Made by a program: the position numbers and the translations under genes
DNA from: Propionivibrio hellwigii
GTDB lineage: Bacteria > Pseudomonadota > Gammaproteobacteria > Burkholderiales > Rhodocyclaceae
Assembly: GCF_041770905.1 (NCBI RefSeq)
Contig: NZ_JBEUWX010000002.1
Span: 682,001 to 746,000, forward strand
Length of the DNA: 64,000 bases
Direction of reading: 5' to 3'
Notes under the pieces: model-generated
The model's database searches: none
The model's input: the letters and a program-made list of their open reading frames with translations, nothing else
Told to the model about the DNA's origin: nothing
Shown here: positions 1-8,184 of the stretch, in pieces
How positions within the stretch are numbered: position 1 is the stretch's first letter
How the letters are laid out: each line of letters begins with the position of its first letter

Positions 1-2058
1 TTCCGAAACATCGCGCAAAAGCCCCTGCCGATCGCCGGCTTCGACGATGAGATCGGCGGCAAACAGATGGCCGGTCTCGCCGCCCCATTCCGTTTCAATC
101 ACACGCTCCGGATGCATCGCCTCCATATGCGCAAAATTGGGGCAATCGGCACGGTGGATCGATACGCCCTTGCCGCGCGTCACAAAGCCCACGATCGGGT
201 CCGGCGGTGTTGGCTTGCAGCAGCCCGCTATTTGCGTCATCAGCCGGTCAATGCCGACAATCAGGATGCCTTTATCAGCAATCCCCTTGGCTTTGGCCTT
301 CTTGACGGCAACTTCATCCGGCGCCTCATCGCCCGCCAAGGCTTCGCCGCGCACGGCCGTCTGGAGCTGGCGCAGGCCAAGATCGCCGCGCGCCAGGCCG
401 GCAAGCAGATCGTCCGTTTTGGCAAACCCGAGCTTCTGCGCCAGTTCATCAAGCTTGACGTTCGTGCTGCCCATGCGCTGCAACTCGCGCGTCAGAATAG
501 CGCGTCCCTCAGTCAGCGTCTCTTCGTATTCGCGCGCGGAAAACCATTGACGCACCTTGACGCGCGCCCGATGCGTCAGCAGGTAACCGAGCGCCGGGTT
601 GAGCCAGTCACGCGAAGGCCCGCCCTGTTTGGTAGCAATAACTTCGACCCGCTGGCCGGTTTCCAGCGGCGTATTGAGCGTCACCAGGGCGCCGTTGATT
701 TTGGCGCCGCGGCAACGATGTCCCAGGTCGGTATGAACACGGTAGGCAAAATCGACAGGCGTTGCGCCGCGCGGCAAATCGACGACACGGCCTTGCGGCG
801 TCATCACATAAATCGTCTCGTCGAGCGCCGCCTCCTTGTAATGGCGCACCCAATCGGAAGCGTCGGCAACTTCGTCCTTCCAGGTCAGCAGTTGCCGCAG
901 CCAGGCAATCTTCTCGTCGTAACTGCCCTGCCCGCCCGACTTGCTGCCTTCCTTGTAACGCCAGTGCGCCGCCACACCCAGCTCGGCGTGTTTATGCATC
1001 TCCTGCGTACGGATCTGCACTTCCAGCGCCCGCCCGTCCGGGCAATGCACGGCGGTGTGCAACGAACGATAGTTGTTCGCCTTGGGGTTGGAAATGTAAT
1101 CGTCAAACTCTTTGGGAATCGGCGACCACAGGTTATGCACCAGGCCGAGCACCGTATAACAGTCTTTGACGCTCTGAACGATCACACGCAGCGCGCGCAC
1201 GTCGTACACCTCGGAAAAATCGAGGCTCTTTTTCCGCATTTTGTTCCAGATGCTGTAAATATGCTTCGGGCGGCCGTATACCTCGACATCCTCGACGCCC
1301 ATCGCCGCCAGCTCATGCCGCAGGCGCGCAATGGCATCGACAATGAACTGCTCACGCTCGGCACGCTTCTCATCGAGCTGCTTGGCAATTTTTTTATAGA
1401 TATCGGGATGCAGGAAGCGGAAGGACAAATCCTCCAGTTCCCATTTCAGCTCCCAGACCCCGAGACGATTGGCCAGCGGCGAATAGAGCGCCAACGTCTC
1501 GCGCGCTACCTGCACGCGCAAAGGATCCGCCGCGGCCGCATAGTACCGCAGCGTCTGCGTGCGAGAAGCCAGCCGCAGCAGAACAACGCGGATATCCTCG
1601 ACCATCGCCAGCAGCATCTTGCGCAATACCTCGACCTGCGCCTTCAGTTCAGCCGTATTCTGCGCGCCGTCTTCCTGCGAATGCGCAACGAATCCATGGG
1701 TAATCGGCCGCAAGCGATGTAGCTGGGAAATGCCGCCGACGAGCTGGGCGACGGCTGCGCCGAAACGCTCACCGACCTCCTCCAACCCCTGCGCCTGGTA
1801 CGCCGGCACGGCAAACAGCAACGCGGCGATGCGCGTATCGGCATCGAGCCGCAGGCCGACCAGAATCAACGCCATCCCCAGCGCATGGCGCCAGGCGCCT
1901 TCGCCGCTGCCGAGCGTCTGTTCCTGGTAAATCGAGCGGGCAAACTCGGCTGCCGCACGCACTCTCGCGGCATCCTCATCCGGCAAACCATCGCTCAGGG
2001 TTTGCAACGAATGCTCAAAATCGCTCTGCGCGGCAACGGAATGGGTGACGGAAACCAT
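1..2058 (-). CDS. relA: RelA-type (p)ppGpp synthetase, 3' end missing
   Basis: Makes the alarmone (p)ppGpp from ATP and GTP/GDP when ribosomes stall on uncharged tRNA. The reverse-strand frame runs off the left edge; about 686 residues are visible. In order: an N-terminal hydrolase-like domain, a synthetase domain (about 230-350), a TGS domain (about 400-470), a helical region, and the start of a zinc-finger/ACT end (IAGCCKPTPPD near 630). The hydrolase pocket is degenerate: where Rel/SpoT enzymes have an HD pair this protein has AALLFAVPAYQ (from 78). The synthetase carries EFDD at 317-320, the ExDD signature of monofunctional RelA, followed by EVQIRT. So it should be synthesis-only. No Shine-Dalgarno is visible before the ATG; a perfect dyad sits there instead. 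Confidence 0.95.
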   Translation of the reverse strand, partial: MVSVTHSVAAQSDFEHSLQTLSDGLPDEDAARVRAAAEFARSIYQEQTLGSGEGAWRHALGMALILVGLRLDADTRIAALLFAVPAYQAQGLEEVGERFGAAVAQLVGGISQLHRLRPITHGFVAHSQEDGAQNTAELKAQVEVLRKMLLAMVEDIRVVLLRLASRTQTLRYYAAAADPLRVQVARETLALYSPLANRLGVWELKWELEDLSFRFLHPDIYKKIAKQLDEKRAEREQFIVDAIARLRHELAAMGVEDVEVYGRPKHIYSIWNKMRKKSLDFSEVYDVRALRVIVQSVKDCYTVLGLVHNLWSPIPKEFDDYISNPKANNYRSLHTAVHCPDGRALEVQIRTQEMHKHAELGVAAHWRYKEGSKSGGQGSYDEKIAWLRQLLTWKDEVADASDWVRHYKEAALDETIYVMTPQGRVVDLPRGATPVDFAYRVHTDLGHRCRGAKINGALVTLNTPLETGQRVEVIATKQGGPSRDWLNPALGYLLTHRARVKVRQWFSAREYEETLTEGRAILTRELQRMGSTNVKLDELAQKLGFAKTDDLLAGLARGDLGLRQLQTAVRGEALAGDEAPDEVAVKKAKAKGIADKGILIVGIDRLMTQIAGCCKPTPPDPIVGFVTRGKGVSIHRADCPNFAHMEAMHPERVIETEWGGETGHLFAADLIVEAGDRQGLLRDVSE

Positions 2059-2077
2059 GCAACGATTATATCGTTGC
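2059..2077 (-). promoter_or_regulatory. Perfect 19-bp dyad abutting the relA start codon
   Basis: GCAACGAT and ATCGTTGC are perfect 8-bp arms around TAT, ending on the base before the relA ATG. On the relA strand the dyad contains TATAAT (2065-2070) six bases before the start codon, which is the spacing expected if transcription began at or near the ATG. A second -10-like hexamer (TATAGT) lies further upstream. An operator, a leaderless promoter or an mRNA hairpin are all possible; the sequence alone does not decide. Confidence 0.45.
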
Positions 2078-2209
2078 CGCTTACTATAATGCTATGCAAC
2101 ACGGGCAAACCCAACACCATCAATGCTGGACTTCATTTCTGTCCGGCAGAAATCCGGCAGAATTTTCCGAATCCGCTTTATCCACCCGATCCGCCATCAA
2201 GGAGACACC

Positions 2210-3232
2210 ATGAAAGCGCATTCTTTCGCTCCGCAACGTAAAACACTGCTCACCGCCCTGCTTGGCGGTCTTTGCCTGTTTGCACCGTGGTCGGTTTTTG
2301 CCGCCGAAGCACGCCTCGGGCACGGCTTCACCGAACAGCATCCGCGCGGACTGGCAATGGCACGCTTTGCCGCCGACGTCGCAAAAGCGACGAACGGCCA
2401 GGTCAAAATCAAAGTTTTCGCCAACTCCTCGCTCGGCTCCGAAGAAAAGATGCTGCAATCCGTGCAAAGCGGCGTACAGGAGTTCTACCTCGGTTCGCTC
2501 GCACCCTTCTCCGTGCGCAAAAAGGAACTGCAAATTTTTGATTTCCCTTTCCTCTTCTCGACTGACGCCGAAGTCGCCAAAGTGCTCGACGGCCCCGTCG
2601 GCCAAAAACTGCTTGACAGCCTGGCCGATACCGGGCTGATCGGTCTGAGCTGGGCAGGCGGCGCCTTTCGCAATATCGCCAACAGCAAACGCCCGATCAC
2701 AAAATTTGAAGATCTCAAAGGGCTAAAAATCCGCGTCATGCAAAGCCCCGTTGCGATCGAAAGCTTTAAAGCCATGGGGGTTAACGCCACGCCGATGGCT
2801 TATGCCGAAGTATTCACTGCGTTGGAAATCCATGCCATCGACGGACTGGAGCATCCGCCTGTCGATATGCTCCAGAACCGCATCTTTGAAGTGCAGAAAT
2901 ACCTCGCCATTTCGCACCACGTCTACACACCTGTCTCGCTCGTCGTCTCCAAGAAATGGTTTTCCACCTTGACCGCCGATCAGCAGGCCGCCATCCGCAA
3001 AGCCGCGATCAGCGCACGCGACTTTCAGCGCGCCGAAGAAATCCGGCAAACCAAAGATGCCGTCAGCCAGTTGCAGGCCAAGGGGATGACCGTTACCGAA
3101 CTGGGGCCGCAGGAACTGGAAAAAATGCGGCAGGCGGTCAAGCCGGTCATCGAAAAATTCTCATCGAGTATCGGCAGCGACTATGTCAAGCGCTTCTACA
3201 AGGAAGTCGAAAAAGCCCGGCAGGCCCAATAA
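2210..3232 (+). CDS. TRAP transporter solute-binding protein, DctP family
   Basis: Periplasmic substrate-binding component of a tripartite (TRAP) uptake system, typically for C4-dicarboxylates or other organic acids. The chosen start (340 aa) follows GGAGACACC and gives a clean signal peptide ending near FAAEA. The family pattern is present: an early GHGFTEQHPRG segment, EEKMLQSVQSG, then FEDLKGLKIRVMQSP, which contains the conserved arginine that contacts the ligand carboxylate in this family. No DctQ or DctM membrane partner lies in the window: relA is upstream and the next gene, lipA, is on the other strand. It is an orphan receptor here and its substrate cannot be read from sequence. Confidence 0.88.
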   Translation: MKAHSFAPQRKTLLTALLGGLCLFAPWSVFAAEARLGHGFTEQHPRGLAMARFAADVAKATNGQVKIKVFANSSLGSEEKMLQSVQSGVQEFYLGSLAPFSVRKKELQIFDFPFLFSTDAEVAKVLDGPVGQKLLDSLADTGLIGLSWAGGAFRNIANSKRPITKFEDLKGLKIRVMQSPVAIESFKAMGVNATPMAYAEVFTALEIHAIDGLEHPPVDMLQNRIFEVQKYLAISHHVYTPVSLVVSKKWFSTLTADQQAAIRKAAISARDFQRAEEIRQTKDAVSQLQAKGMTVTELGPQELEKMRQAVKPVIEKFSSSIGSDYVKRFYKEVEKARQAQ

Positions 3233-3244
3233 CCCAGCCCCACC

Positions 3245-3340
3245 AGCCCGCGTATTTAGGGCATCTCCGATGAGTATGCCCTGAAGCCCTTGTAAACAGG
3301 GCATTTCCGGGCAGGCGCTCTGAGATGCCCTATCCACACG
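3245..3340. repeat. Hairpin repeat block A (GGGC/GCCC family)
   Basis: Between dctP and lipA. It contains AGCCCGCGTATTTAGGGC (3245-3262), the dyad GCCCTTGTAAACAGGGC (3286-3302), and a hairpin with arms GGGCATTTC and GAGATGCCC. The same units recur near 11.4, 12.0 and 23.6 kb. It could act as a terminator for dctP, but has no T-run. Confidence 0.7.
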
Positions 3341-3421
3341 GACTCCGCCAGTAGCCTGATCAGCGGCGCAAAGAAACCCCGCAACGAAAACCGGCGGCCA
3401 CGCGGTGGCCCGGAGCAGAAC

Positions 3422-4387
3422 TTACGCCGATTCGGCCACGCCCGCCTGATGCGCCTGTTTGTCCGCCCAGTAGCTGGAGCGCACGAGCGGTGCGCAGGCG
3501 GCGCCGGAAAAGCCCATTTTCATAGCCTCCGCTTCGTACATGGCAAAGGTTTCCGGCCTCACATAACGCAGCACTGGCAAATGGTGCGGCGAAGGCGCCA
3601 GGTATTGGCCGATCGTCAGCATCTCAACATCATGCGCCCGCAAATCGCGCATCACTTCGAGGATTTCTTCGTCGGTCTCGCCCAACCCGACCATCAGCCC
3701 AGACTTGGTAGTGACCTGTGGGTAGCGCGCCTTGAATGCCTGAAGCAGCCGCAGCGAATGCGCATAGTCGGCGCCGGGGCGCGCCTGGCGGTACAAGCGC
3801 GGCACGGTTTCGAGATTGTGGTTGAGGACATCGGGCAGACTGCGGCTTAACGCCTCAAGTGCCGTATCCAGCCGCCCACGAAAATCGGGCACCAGCGTTT
3901 CGACCAGCGTCTCCGGCGATGCGCCGCGCACGGCAGCGACCACATCGGCAAAATGGCCGGCGCCGCCGTCGCGCAGATCGTCGCGGTCAACGCTGGTGAT
4001 GACGACGTAACGCAGTCGCAGATGCGCCACGCTGCGCGCCAGGCTGGCCGGTTCCTGCGGATCGGGCGGCAGCGGCCGACCGTGGCCGACATCGCAGAAC
4101 GGGCAGCGACGCGTGCAGATGTCGCCGAGAATCATGAAGGACGCCGTGCCACGCCCAAAACATTCTCCGATATTCGGACAGGCGGCTTCTTCACAGACGG
4201 TATGCAGGTTCTGCTCACGCAGCATCCGCTTGATTTCGCCGAAGCGGCCGGCATCGTTGCCGGCCTTGGTGCGAATCCAGGCCGGTTTGCGTAGCGGCTC
4301 GCCGGTGCGCACCACTTTGACCGGAATGCGCGCCAGCTTTTGCTCACGCCGCTCTTTGACGGGCGCAGGGAGAATGTTTTCGTTCAT
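3422..4387 (-). CDS. lipA: Lipoyl synthase
   Basis: Radical-SAM enzyme that inserts two sulfurs into protein-bound octanoyl groups, completing lipoate on the E2 subunits and GcvH. With the start used here (321 aa) the auxiliary cluster motif CX4CX5C is at C65/C70/C76 and the radical-SAM motif CX3CX2C at C91/C95/C98 (ICTRRCPFC). The ATG at 4387 follows AGGAAGCGGC; an in-frame ATG 11 codons upstream (4420) has no such site. It is downstream of lipB on the same strand, the usual order, although separated from it by 332 bases. Confidence 0.97.
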   Translation of the reverse strand: MNENILPAPVKERREQKLARIPVKVVRTGEPLRKPAWIRTKAGNDAGRFGEIKRMLREQNLHTVCEEAACPNIGECFGRGTASFMILGDICTRRCPFCDVGHGRPLPPDPQEPASLARSVAHLRLRYVVITSVDRDDLRDGGAGHFADVVAAVRGASPETLVETLVPDFRGRLDTALEALSRSLPDVLNHNLETVPRLYRQARPGADYAHSLRLLQAFKARYPQVTTKSGLMVGLGETDEEILEVMRDLRAHDVEMLTIGQYLAPSPHHLPVLRYVRPETFAMYEAEAMKMGFSGAACAPLVRSSYWADKQAHQAGVAESA

Positions 4388-4719
4388 GCCGCTTCCTGGG
4401 GGTTTTGCCGCTTTTGCCATGTTCGCGGTTCGTACAATACGACTTGAACTAAAGCCGGCGTAATGTGGGGCGCCGCGCCCTTATTTCGTGCACTTTCTCG
4501 TGCGCTTGCCCATGCACTTTCTCGTGCATTTCGGCGGTCTCGTTCGGTTGCGGTTTGCGCAATCATCGTGATGTAGATCTGTTGTGGTTTCTGTCTGTGT
4601 GGCGAAGATGTATCCGTCGACATTGGCAGTGTGCTACAGCGCTGGAGATATTTGACGGTACGGATTTTCGGACATTTCACATTTCGTTTTTGGCGGAGTT
4701 CGATCGTGAAGCCTGACCT
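4388..4719. other. lipB-lipA spacer with two small hairpins
   Basis: This spacer is unusually long for a lipB-lipA pair. It holds two exact copies of GCACTTTCTCGTGC (4490-4503 and 4514-4527), each with self-complementary ends GCAC/GTGC. I see no convincing gene. A short reverse frame that reads into the lipA start has low-complexity repeats and no family resemblance. The stretch may carry a separate lipA promoter. Confidence 0.4.
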
Positions 4720-5424
4720 TCAGACAGTCTGTTCAGCCATCAGTTCGCACTGCAAGTGCGCGGCGAGCCGCTCGGCGGCTTCGCTCCATGTAGGACAAGG
4801 ATCGGCATGATCCGCAATTCGGGTCACTTTCAGCCCTTCATAACCACAGGGATTAATGGCCGTAAAGGGCGTCAGATCCATATCCACATTGAGGCTCAGA
4901 CCATGATAGCTGCAACCGTGCCGGATGCGCAGGCCGAGCGAAGCGATCTTCTCCGGCCCGTTTTCCGTATTGAGATAAACGCCGGGCGCACCCTGCCGCC
5001 GTCCGGCATGGATACCGTATTCACCCAGCAGGTCGATCATCGCCTGCTCGATACGACTGACGAAATCGCGGACGCCCAGACCGCGCCGGTTCAGGTCGAT
5101 GAGCAGATAAATAACGGCCTGACCGGGACCGTGATAGGTAATCTGGCCGCCGCGATCGGCACGAATCATTTCGATGCCGTTATCAAACAGCCGGTGTTCG
5201 GGTTTGCCCGCACGCCCCAGGGTATAGACCGGCGGATGCTCGCAGAGCCAGAGTTCATCGGGGGTTTGCGGCACACGGGCGGCGGTGAAGTCGATCATCG
5301 ACTGCCAGGCGTCCCGGTATTCGACGCGCCCCAGCCTGCGCACCCTGATGGGCAGGCAGGTCAGCGGAGCGGCAGACATGGCGGGAGTGGTAGGAGTGGC
5401 AGAAGTGGCGGACATGGCGAACAT
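4720..5424 (-). CDS. lipB: Octanoyl-ACP:protein octanoyltransferase
   Basis: Transfers octanoate from acyl carrier protein to lipoyl domains, the step before LipA. With the start at 5424 (234 aa) the signature RGGQITYHGPGQ is at 91-102, the conserved lysine at 159 (EKIASLG) and the catalytic cysteine at 193 (NPCGYEG). The start is uncertain: ATGs at 5424, 5415 and 5379 are all in frame and none has a good ribosome-binding site. The first 20 residues are a low-complexity Ala/Thr/Ser/Pro tract, so the shorter form from 5379 is quite possible. It follows the DUF493 gene by 29 bases. Confidence 0.95.
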   Translation of the reverse strand: MFAMSATSATPTTPAMSAAPLTCLPIRVRRLGRVEYRDAWQSMIDFTAARVPQTPDELWLCEHPPVYTLGRAGKPEHRLFDNGIEMIRADRGGQITYHGPGQAVIYLLIDLNRRGLGVRDFVSRIEQAMIDLLGEYGIHAGRRQGAPGVYLNTENGPEKIASLGLRIRHGCSYHGLSLNVDMDLTPFTAINPCGYEGLKVTRIADHADPCPTWSEAAERLAAHLQCELMAEQTV

Positions 5425-5453
5425 AGTGGATCGCCGGCGGAAACGACGTTCGC

Positions 5454-5780
5454 CTACAGAACGACCTTGATCAGCGGGTGGCCGGACAGCTCGCGGTACA
5501 GCGCGTCGAGCTGCGCCTTTGACGTGGCGTTGATCGTACAGGTCAGGCTGAGATAGTTCCCTGCGGAAGAGGCGCGCGTCACCATCGTTTTCCCGTCGAA
5601 ATCCGGCGCATGGCGCCGCACGATCTCCAGCACGGCGGGCGCCAGTGCGTCGTCGGCACGTCCCATGATCTTGAGCGGAAAAGCGCAAGGAAATTCGAGC
5701 AGGGTATCTGCCGGCGCCTGGTCGGGCTTCGCAGGATTCGCAGGGTTCGCAGGGGTCGTCGTATCGGTCGTCATGGTCAT
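5454..5780 (-). CDS. DUF493 (YbeD-like) protein
   Basis: Small cytoplasmic protein (108 aa) of the YbeD/DUF493 family, encoded between dacA and lipB in many proteobacteria. Its ACT-like fold is known for the family; the function is not settled. The conserved part is roughly residues 27-108 (LLEFPCAFPLKIMGR to the C-terminal HPLIKVVL). The first 25 residues are an added Thr/Pro/Ala stretch with a PANPANPAK repeat, encoded by near-exact GCAGG(G/A)TTC DNA repeats. It sits 19 bases after the aminotransferase and is presumably co-transcribed with lipB. Confidence 0.88.
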   Translation of the reverse strand: MTMTTDTTTPANPANPAKPDQAPADTLLEFPCAFPLKIMGRADDALAPAVLEIVRRHAPDFDGKTMVTRASSAGNYLSLTCTINATSKAQLDALYRELSGHPLIKVVL

Positions 5781-5799
5781 GAGGGGACGGAAACACTAT

Positions 5800-6732
5800 T
5801 CAGGGCAATGGATTCCGACGAATCTCGTCGTTCAGAAAATCATCGTACCAAGCGTGCATCCGGCGCATCAGCGGCCCTGGCTTGCCGGCATTCTCGCCCC
5901 GACCGACCGGATGCCCGTCGAGCGTCGTAATGGCCAGCACGCCTTTGCTGGACGAAGTGCGCCAGAGTTCATCGGCCGTGCGCATTTCGGCTTCGCTGAT
6001 GGCGCGGATTTGGTGGGGCACGCCATGCTGTGCGGCAAGTTCGAGCACGACATCGTAGGTGGTGCCGGGCAGCATGTGGTGATCCTTGGGCGGCGCCAGA
6101 ATGATGCCATTCTGGACGATAAAAATATTTGAAGAAGCCCCTTCGCTCAGATAACCGTCGCGAAGCAGGATGGCCTCGTCGCACCCGGCCTCGGTGGCGG
6201 CCTGGCGTGCCAGCACATTGGGCAACAGGGCAAGCGTTTTCAGGTCGCAGCGTCCCCAGCGAATATCGGCAACGGTCATCGCCTTGAGGCCGGCTTCGCG
6301 CTGCCGCGCACTCGGCTCGGCCAGCGGCGCGGCAAAGAGAAACACCGTAGGCGATGATGCTTCCGGAAACGGCATGTCGCGGCATGTGCCCGCGCCGCGC
6401 GTAATCTGGAGATAAAGCGACTGGTTGTCCCAGGGGGCGGTATCGACTAGAGAGCGGATGATTTCCACCCATGCCGCGCGGGGATGCGGGTTGGGCAGGC
6501 GGATGCCGTCGAGCGAACGCTGCAGGCGATCAAGGTGCGCGTCGAGCCGGAATGGGCGGCGCGCAAAAACCGGAATGAGTTCATACACGCCATCGGCGTA
6601 AAGAAACCCGCGATCCAGCGGCGAGATACGTGCCTGTGAAAGCGGCAGGTACTCACCGTTCAGATAGCACGGCGCTTCCGGCGCCGCCCGTCCGAGTGGC
6701 GGCATTTCACTGGAACCAGAGCAGAATGGCAT
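5800..6732 (-). CDS. Class IV aminotransferase, probably D-amino-acid transaminase
   Basis: PLP enzyme of fold type IV. Its place between a D,D-carboxypeptidase and DUF493/lipB, and the sequence near the cofactor lysine (RCDLKTLALLPNVLARQ, K165), favour D-alanine transaminase, which interconverts D-Ala and D-Glu. SEGASSNIFIV (about 204-214) is the conserved phosphate-binding segment. A branched-chain transaminase or aminodeoxychorismate lyase are the alternatives in this fold. The frame can start at 6732, overlapping dacA by 26 bases, or at the ATG at 6705, just after the dacA stop; the shorter form (301 aa) keeps all conserved sequence. Confidence 0.82.
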   Translation of the reverse strand: MPFCSGSSEMPPLGRAAPEAPCYLNGEYLPLSQARISPLDRGFLYADGVYELIPVFARRPFRLDAHLDRLQRSLDGIRLPNPHPRAAWVEIIRSLVDTAPWDNQSLYLQITRGAGTCRDMPFPEASSPTVFLFAAPLAEPSARQREAGLKAMTVADIRWGRCDLKTLALLPNVLARQAATEAGCDEAILLRDGYLSEGASSNIFIVQNGIILAPPKDHHMLPGTTYDVVLELAAQHGVPHQIRAISEAEMRTADELWRTSSSKGVLAITTLDGHPVGRGENAGKPGPLMRRMHAWYDDFLNDEIRRNPLP

Positions 6733-7837
6733 CGATCAGGCGGCCGAAGAAACCGGCCGGCTCGACGGATTCCTGCGCGGCGACCGCATATTCACCGTAA
6801 GGTTTGCCATCGAGGCTGACTTTGAGCACGCCGACGGTTTGTCCTTGCGTGACGGGAGCGACCAGCGGTTTTTGCGGCACAAACTCGGAGGTCAGCTTCT
6901 GCGCCAGCCCGCGCGGAACGGCGACGACGAATTCATCGGCAAAGCCGGCCTTGACGCTGTTCTGCGCGCCTTTCCAGAGGCGCGGCGTCGCCAGCGGCTC
7001 GCCCTTGGCCTGCAACTTCACCACTTCGTAAGCCTGGAAGCCGAAATTGAGCAGCTTGAGCGATTCGCGCTCGCGCACTTTTTCCGATGCCGTGCCGAGC
7101 ACGATGGCGATCAGACGGCGGGAATCGCGCTTGGCCGAGGAAATCAGACAATAACCGGCAGCGTCGGTATGGCCGGTCTTGACGCCGTCGACGCTGGGGT
7201 CAAGCCAGAGCAGGCGGTTGCGGTTGGGTTGGGTGATCTTGTTGTAGTGGAATTCCTTGAGCGAGTAATACTTGGCGTATTCTTCGGGGAAGTCGCGCAG
7301 CAGCGCCATCGTCAACCGGGCAAGATCACTGGCCGTCGTGTAATGCTGCGGATCGGGCATGCCGGCGGCGTTGCGGAAACTGCTGCCGGTCATGCCGAGG
7401 CGCTTGGCTTCCTCATTCATCTTCTGGGCAAAATTTTCCTCGCTGCCGGCCACGGCTTCGGCCAGCGCCACGGAAGCGTCATTGCCGGACTGGACGATCA
7501 TGCCTTTGATCAGGTCTTCCACCGGAACCTGCGTATTGACCCGGAGGAACATGCGCGAGCCTTGTGATCGCCAGGCTTTTTCAGACACCATGATGCTTTG
7601 GTCGAGTTTGAGCGACCCTTGCCGGATCGCGGCAAAGACCAGATAGGCCGTCATCAGCTTGGTCAGCGAAGCGGGTTCCAGCCGCTCGTCCGGATTTTGC
7701 GCGGCCAGCGTTTGGCCGGAAGCATATTCGACGAGCAGCCAGGCCTTGGCATCCAGCGTCGGCGGGACGGGCGCTTGCTGGGCGGCGGCAAGAAGGGGGA
7801 AAAACAGTAGGCAGAAAAATAGGCGAAGCATGCGCAT
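6707..7837 (-). CDS. dacA: D-alanyl-D-alanine carboxypeptidase (PBP5/6 type)
   Basis: Periplasmic penicillin-binding protein that trims the terminal D-Ala from peptidoglycan stem peptides. The chosen start gives 376 aa with a signal peptide (MRMLRLFFCLLFFPLLAAAQQ). The active-site motifs are SLTK (S57, K60), SGN (117-119) and KTG (220-222). The C-terminal domain ends in an amphipathic helix (PAGFFGRLIDAILLWFQ), which anchors PBP5 relatives to the outer face of the inner membrane. It is first in the leftward group dacA-dat-DUF493-lipB-lipA. ATGs at 7837 and 7831 are both possible. Confidence 0.95.
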   Translation of the reverse strand: MRMLRLFFCLLFFPLLAAAQQAPVPPTLDAKAWLLVEYASGQTLAAQNPDERLEPASLTKLMTAYLVFAAIRQGSLKLDQSIMVSEKAWRSQGSRMFLRVNTQVPVEDLIKGMIVQSGNDASVALAEAVAGSEENFAQKMNEEAKRLGMTGSSFRNAAGMPDPQHYTTASDLARLTMALLRDFPEEYAKYYSLKEFHYNKITQPNRNRLLWLDPSVDGVKTGHTDAAGYCLISSAKRDSRRLIAIVLGTASEKVRERESLKLLNFGFQAYEVVKLQAKGEPLATPRLWKGAQNSVKAGFADEFVVAVPRGLAQKLTSEFVPQKPLVAPVTQGQTVGVLKVSLDGKPYGEYAVAAQESVEPAGFFGRLIDAILLWFQ

Positions 7838-8184
7838 GGGAACGATTCGATCAGGTTGAAAGACAGCGCCGATTATAGCCAAGCGCCCGCTTTGTGTCTG
7901 ACTGTGCGCCGCCCTTGATCGTCTTCATAACGGCCAATACGGCCTGACGCCGCTTTCGGCAAGCGAGTGAAAAGGATGCATTCCCCGCAGCGGCGCACCG
8001 GATATCCGGTTTATATCCGGCTTATATCCGGTTTCATTGGCTGGGCGGTCAAGCCGATAAATCGGGCCGGATTTTGCGCTTCGCCTGTACATCACGCCGC
8101 CCGCCCGATTCTTCCACCACGTCTGCGGGGAAAAACCGGGCGGGTCACTCAGGCGTATTCAGGAATGTTCCGGTTCGGCACAAA
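7838..8184. other. Spacer between dacA and the Spy-like gene, with an 11-bp tandem repeat
   Basis: This is the upstream region of the dacA operon. The only structure I see is ATATCCGG(T/C)TT three times head to tail at 8002-8034, each unit being 11 bases, about one helical turn. No gene is visible. Confidence 0.4.
8002..8034. repeat. Three 11-bp tandem repeats, ATATCCGGYTT
   Basis: Units at 8002-8012, 8013-8023 and 8024-8034; the middle one differs by one base. The one-turn period puts every copy on the same face of the helix, which suits cooperative protein binding. It lies about 165 bases upstream of the dacA start. Confidence 0.6.

Noticed and set aside
67..1722. Long plus-strand reading frame of 551 codons
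   Set aside because: It is antisense to relA, whose minus-strand frame has full domain structure; the plus-strand translation shows no family features.
4384..4680. 98-codon minus-strand frame upstream of lipA
   Set aside because: It overlaps the lipA start out of frame, contains an internal ARESA repeat from the mini-hairpins, and has no family resemblance.
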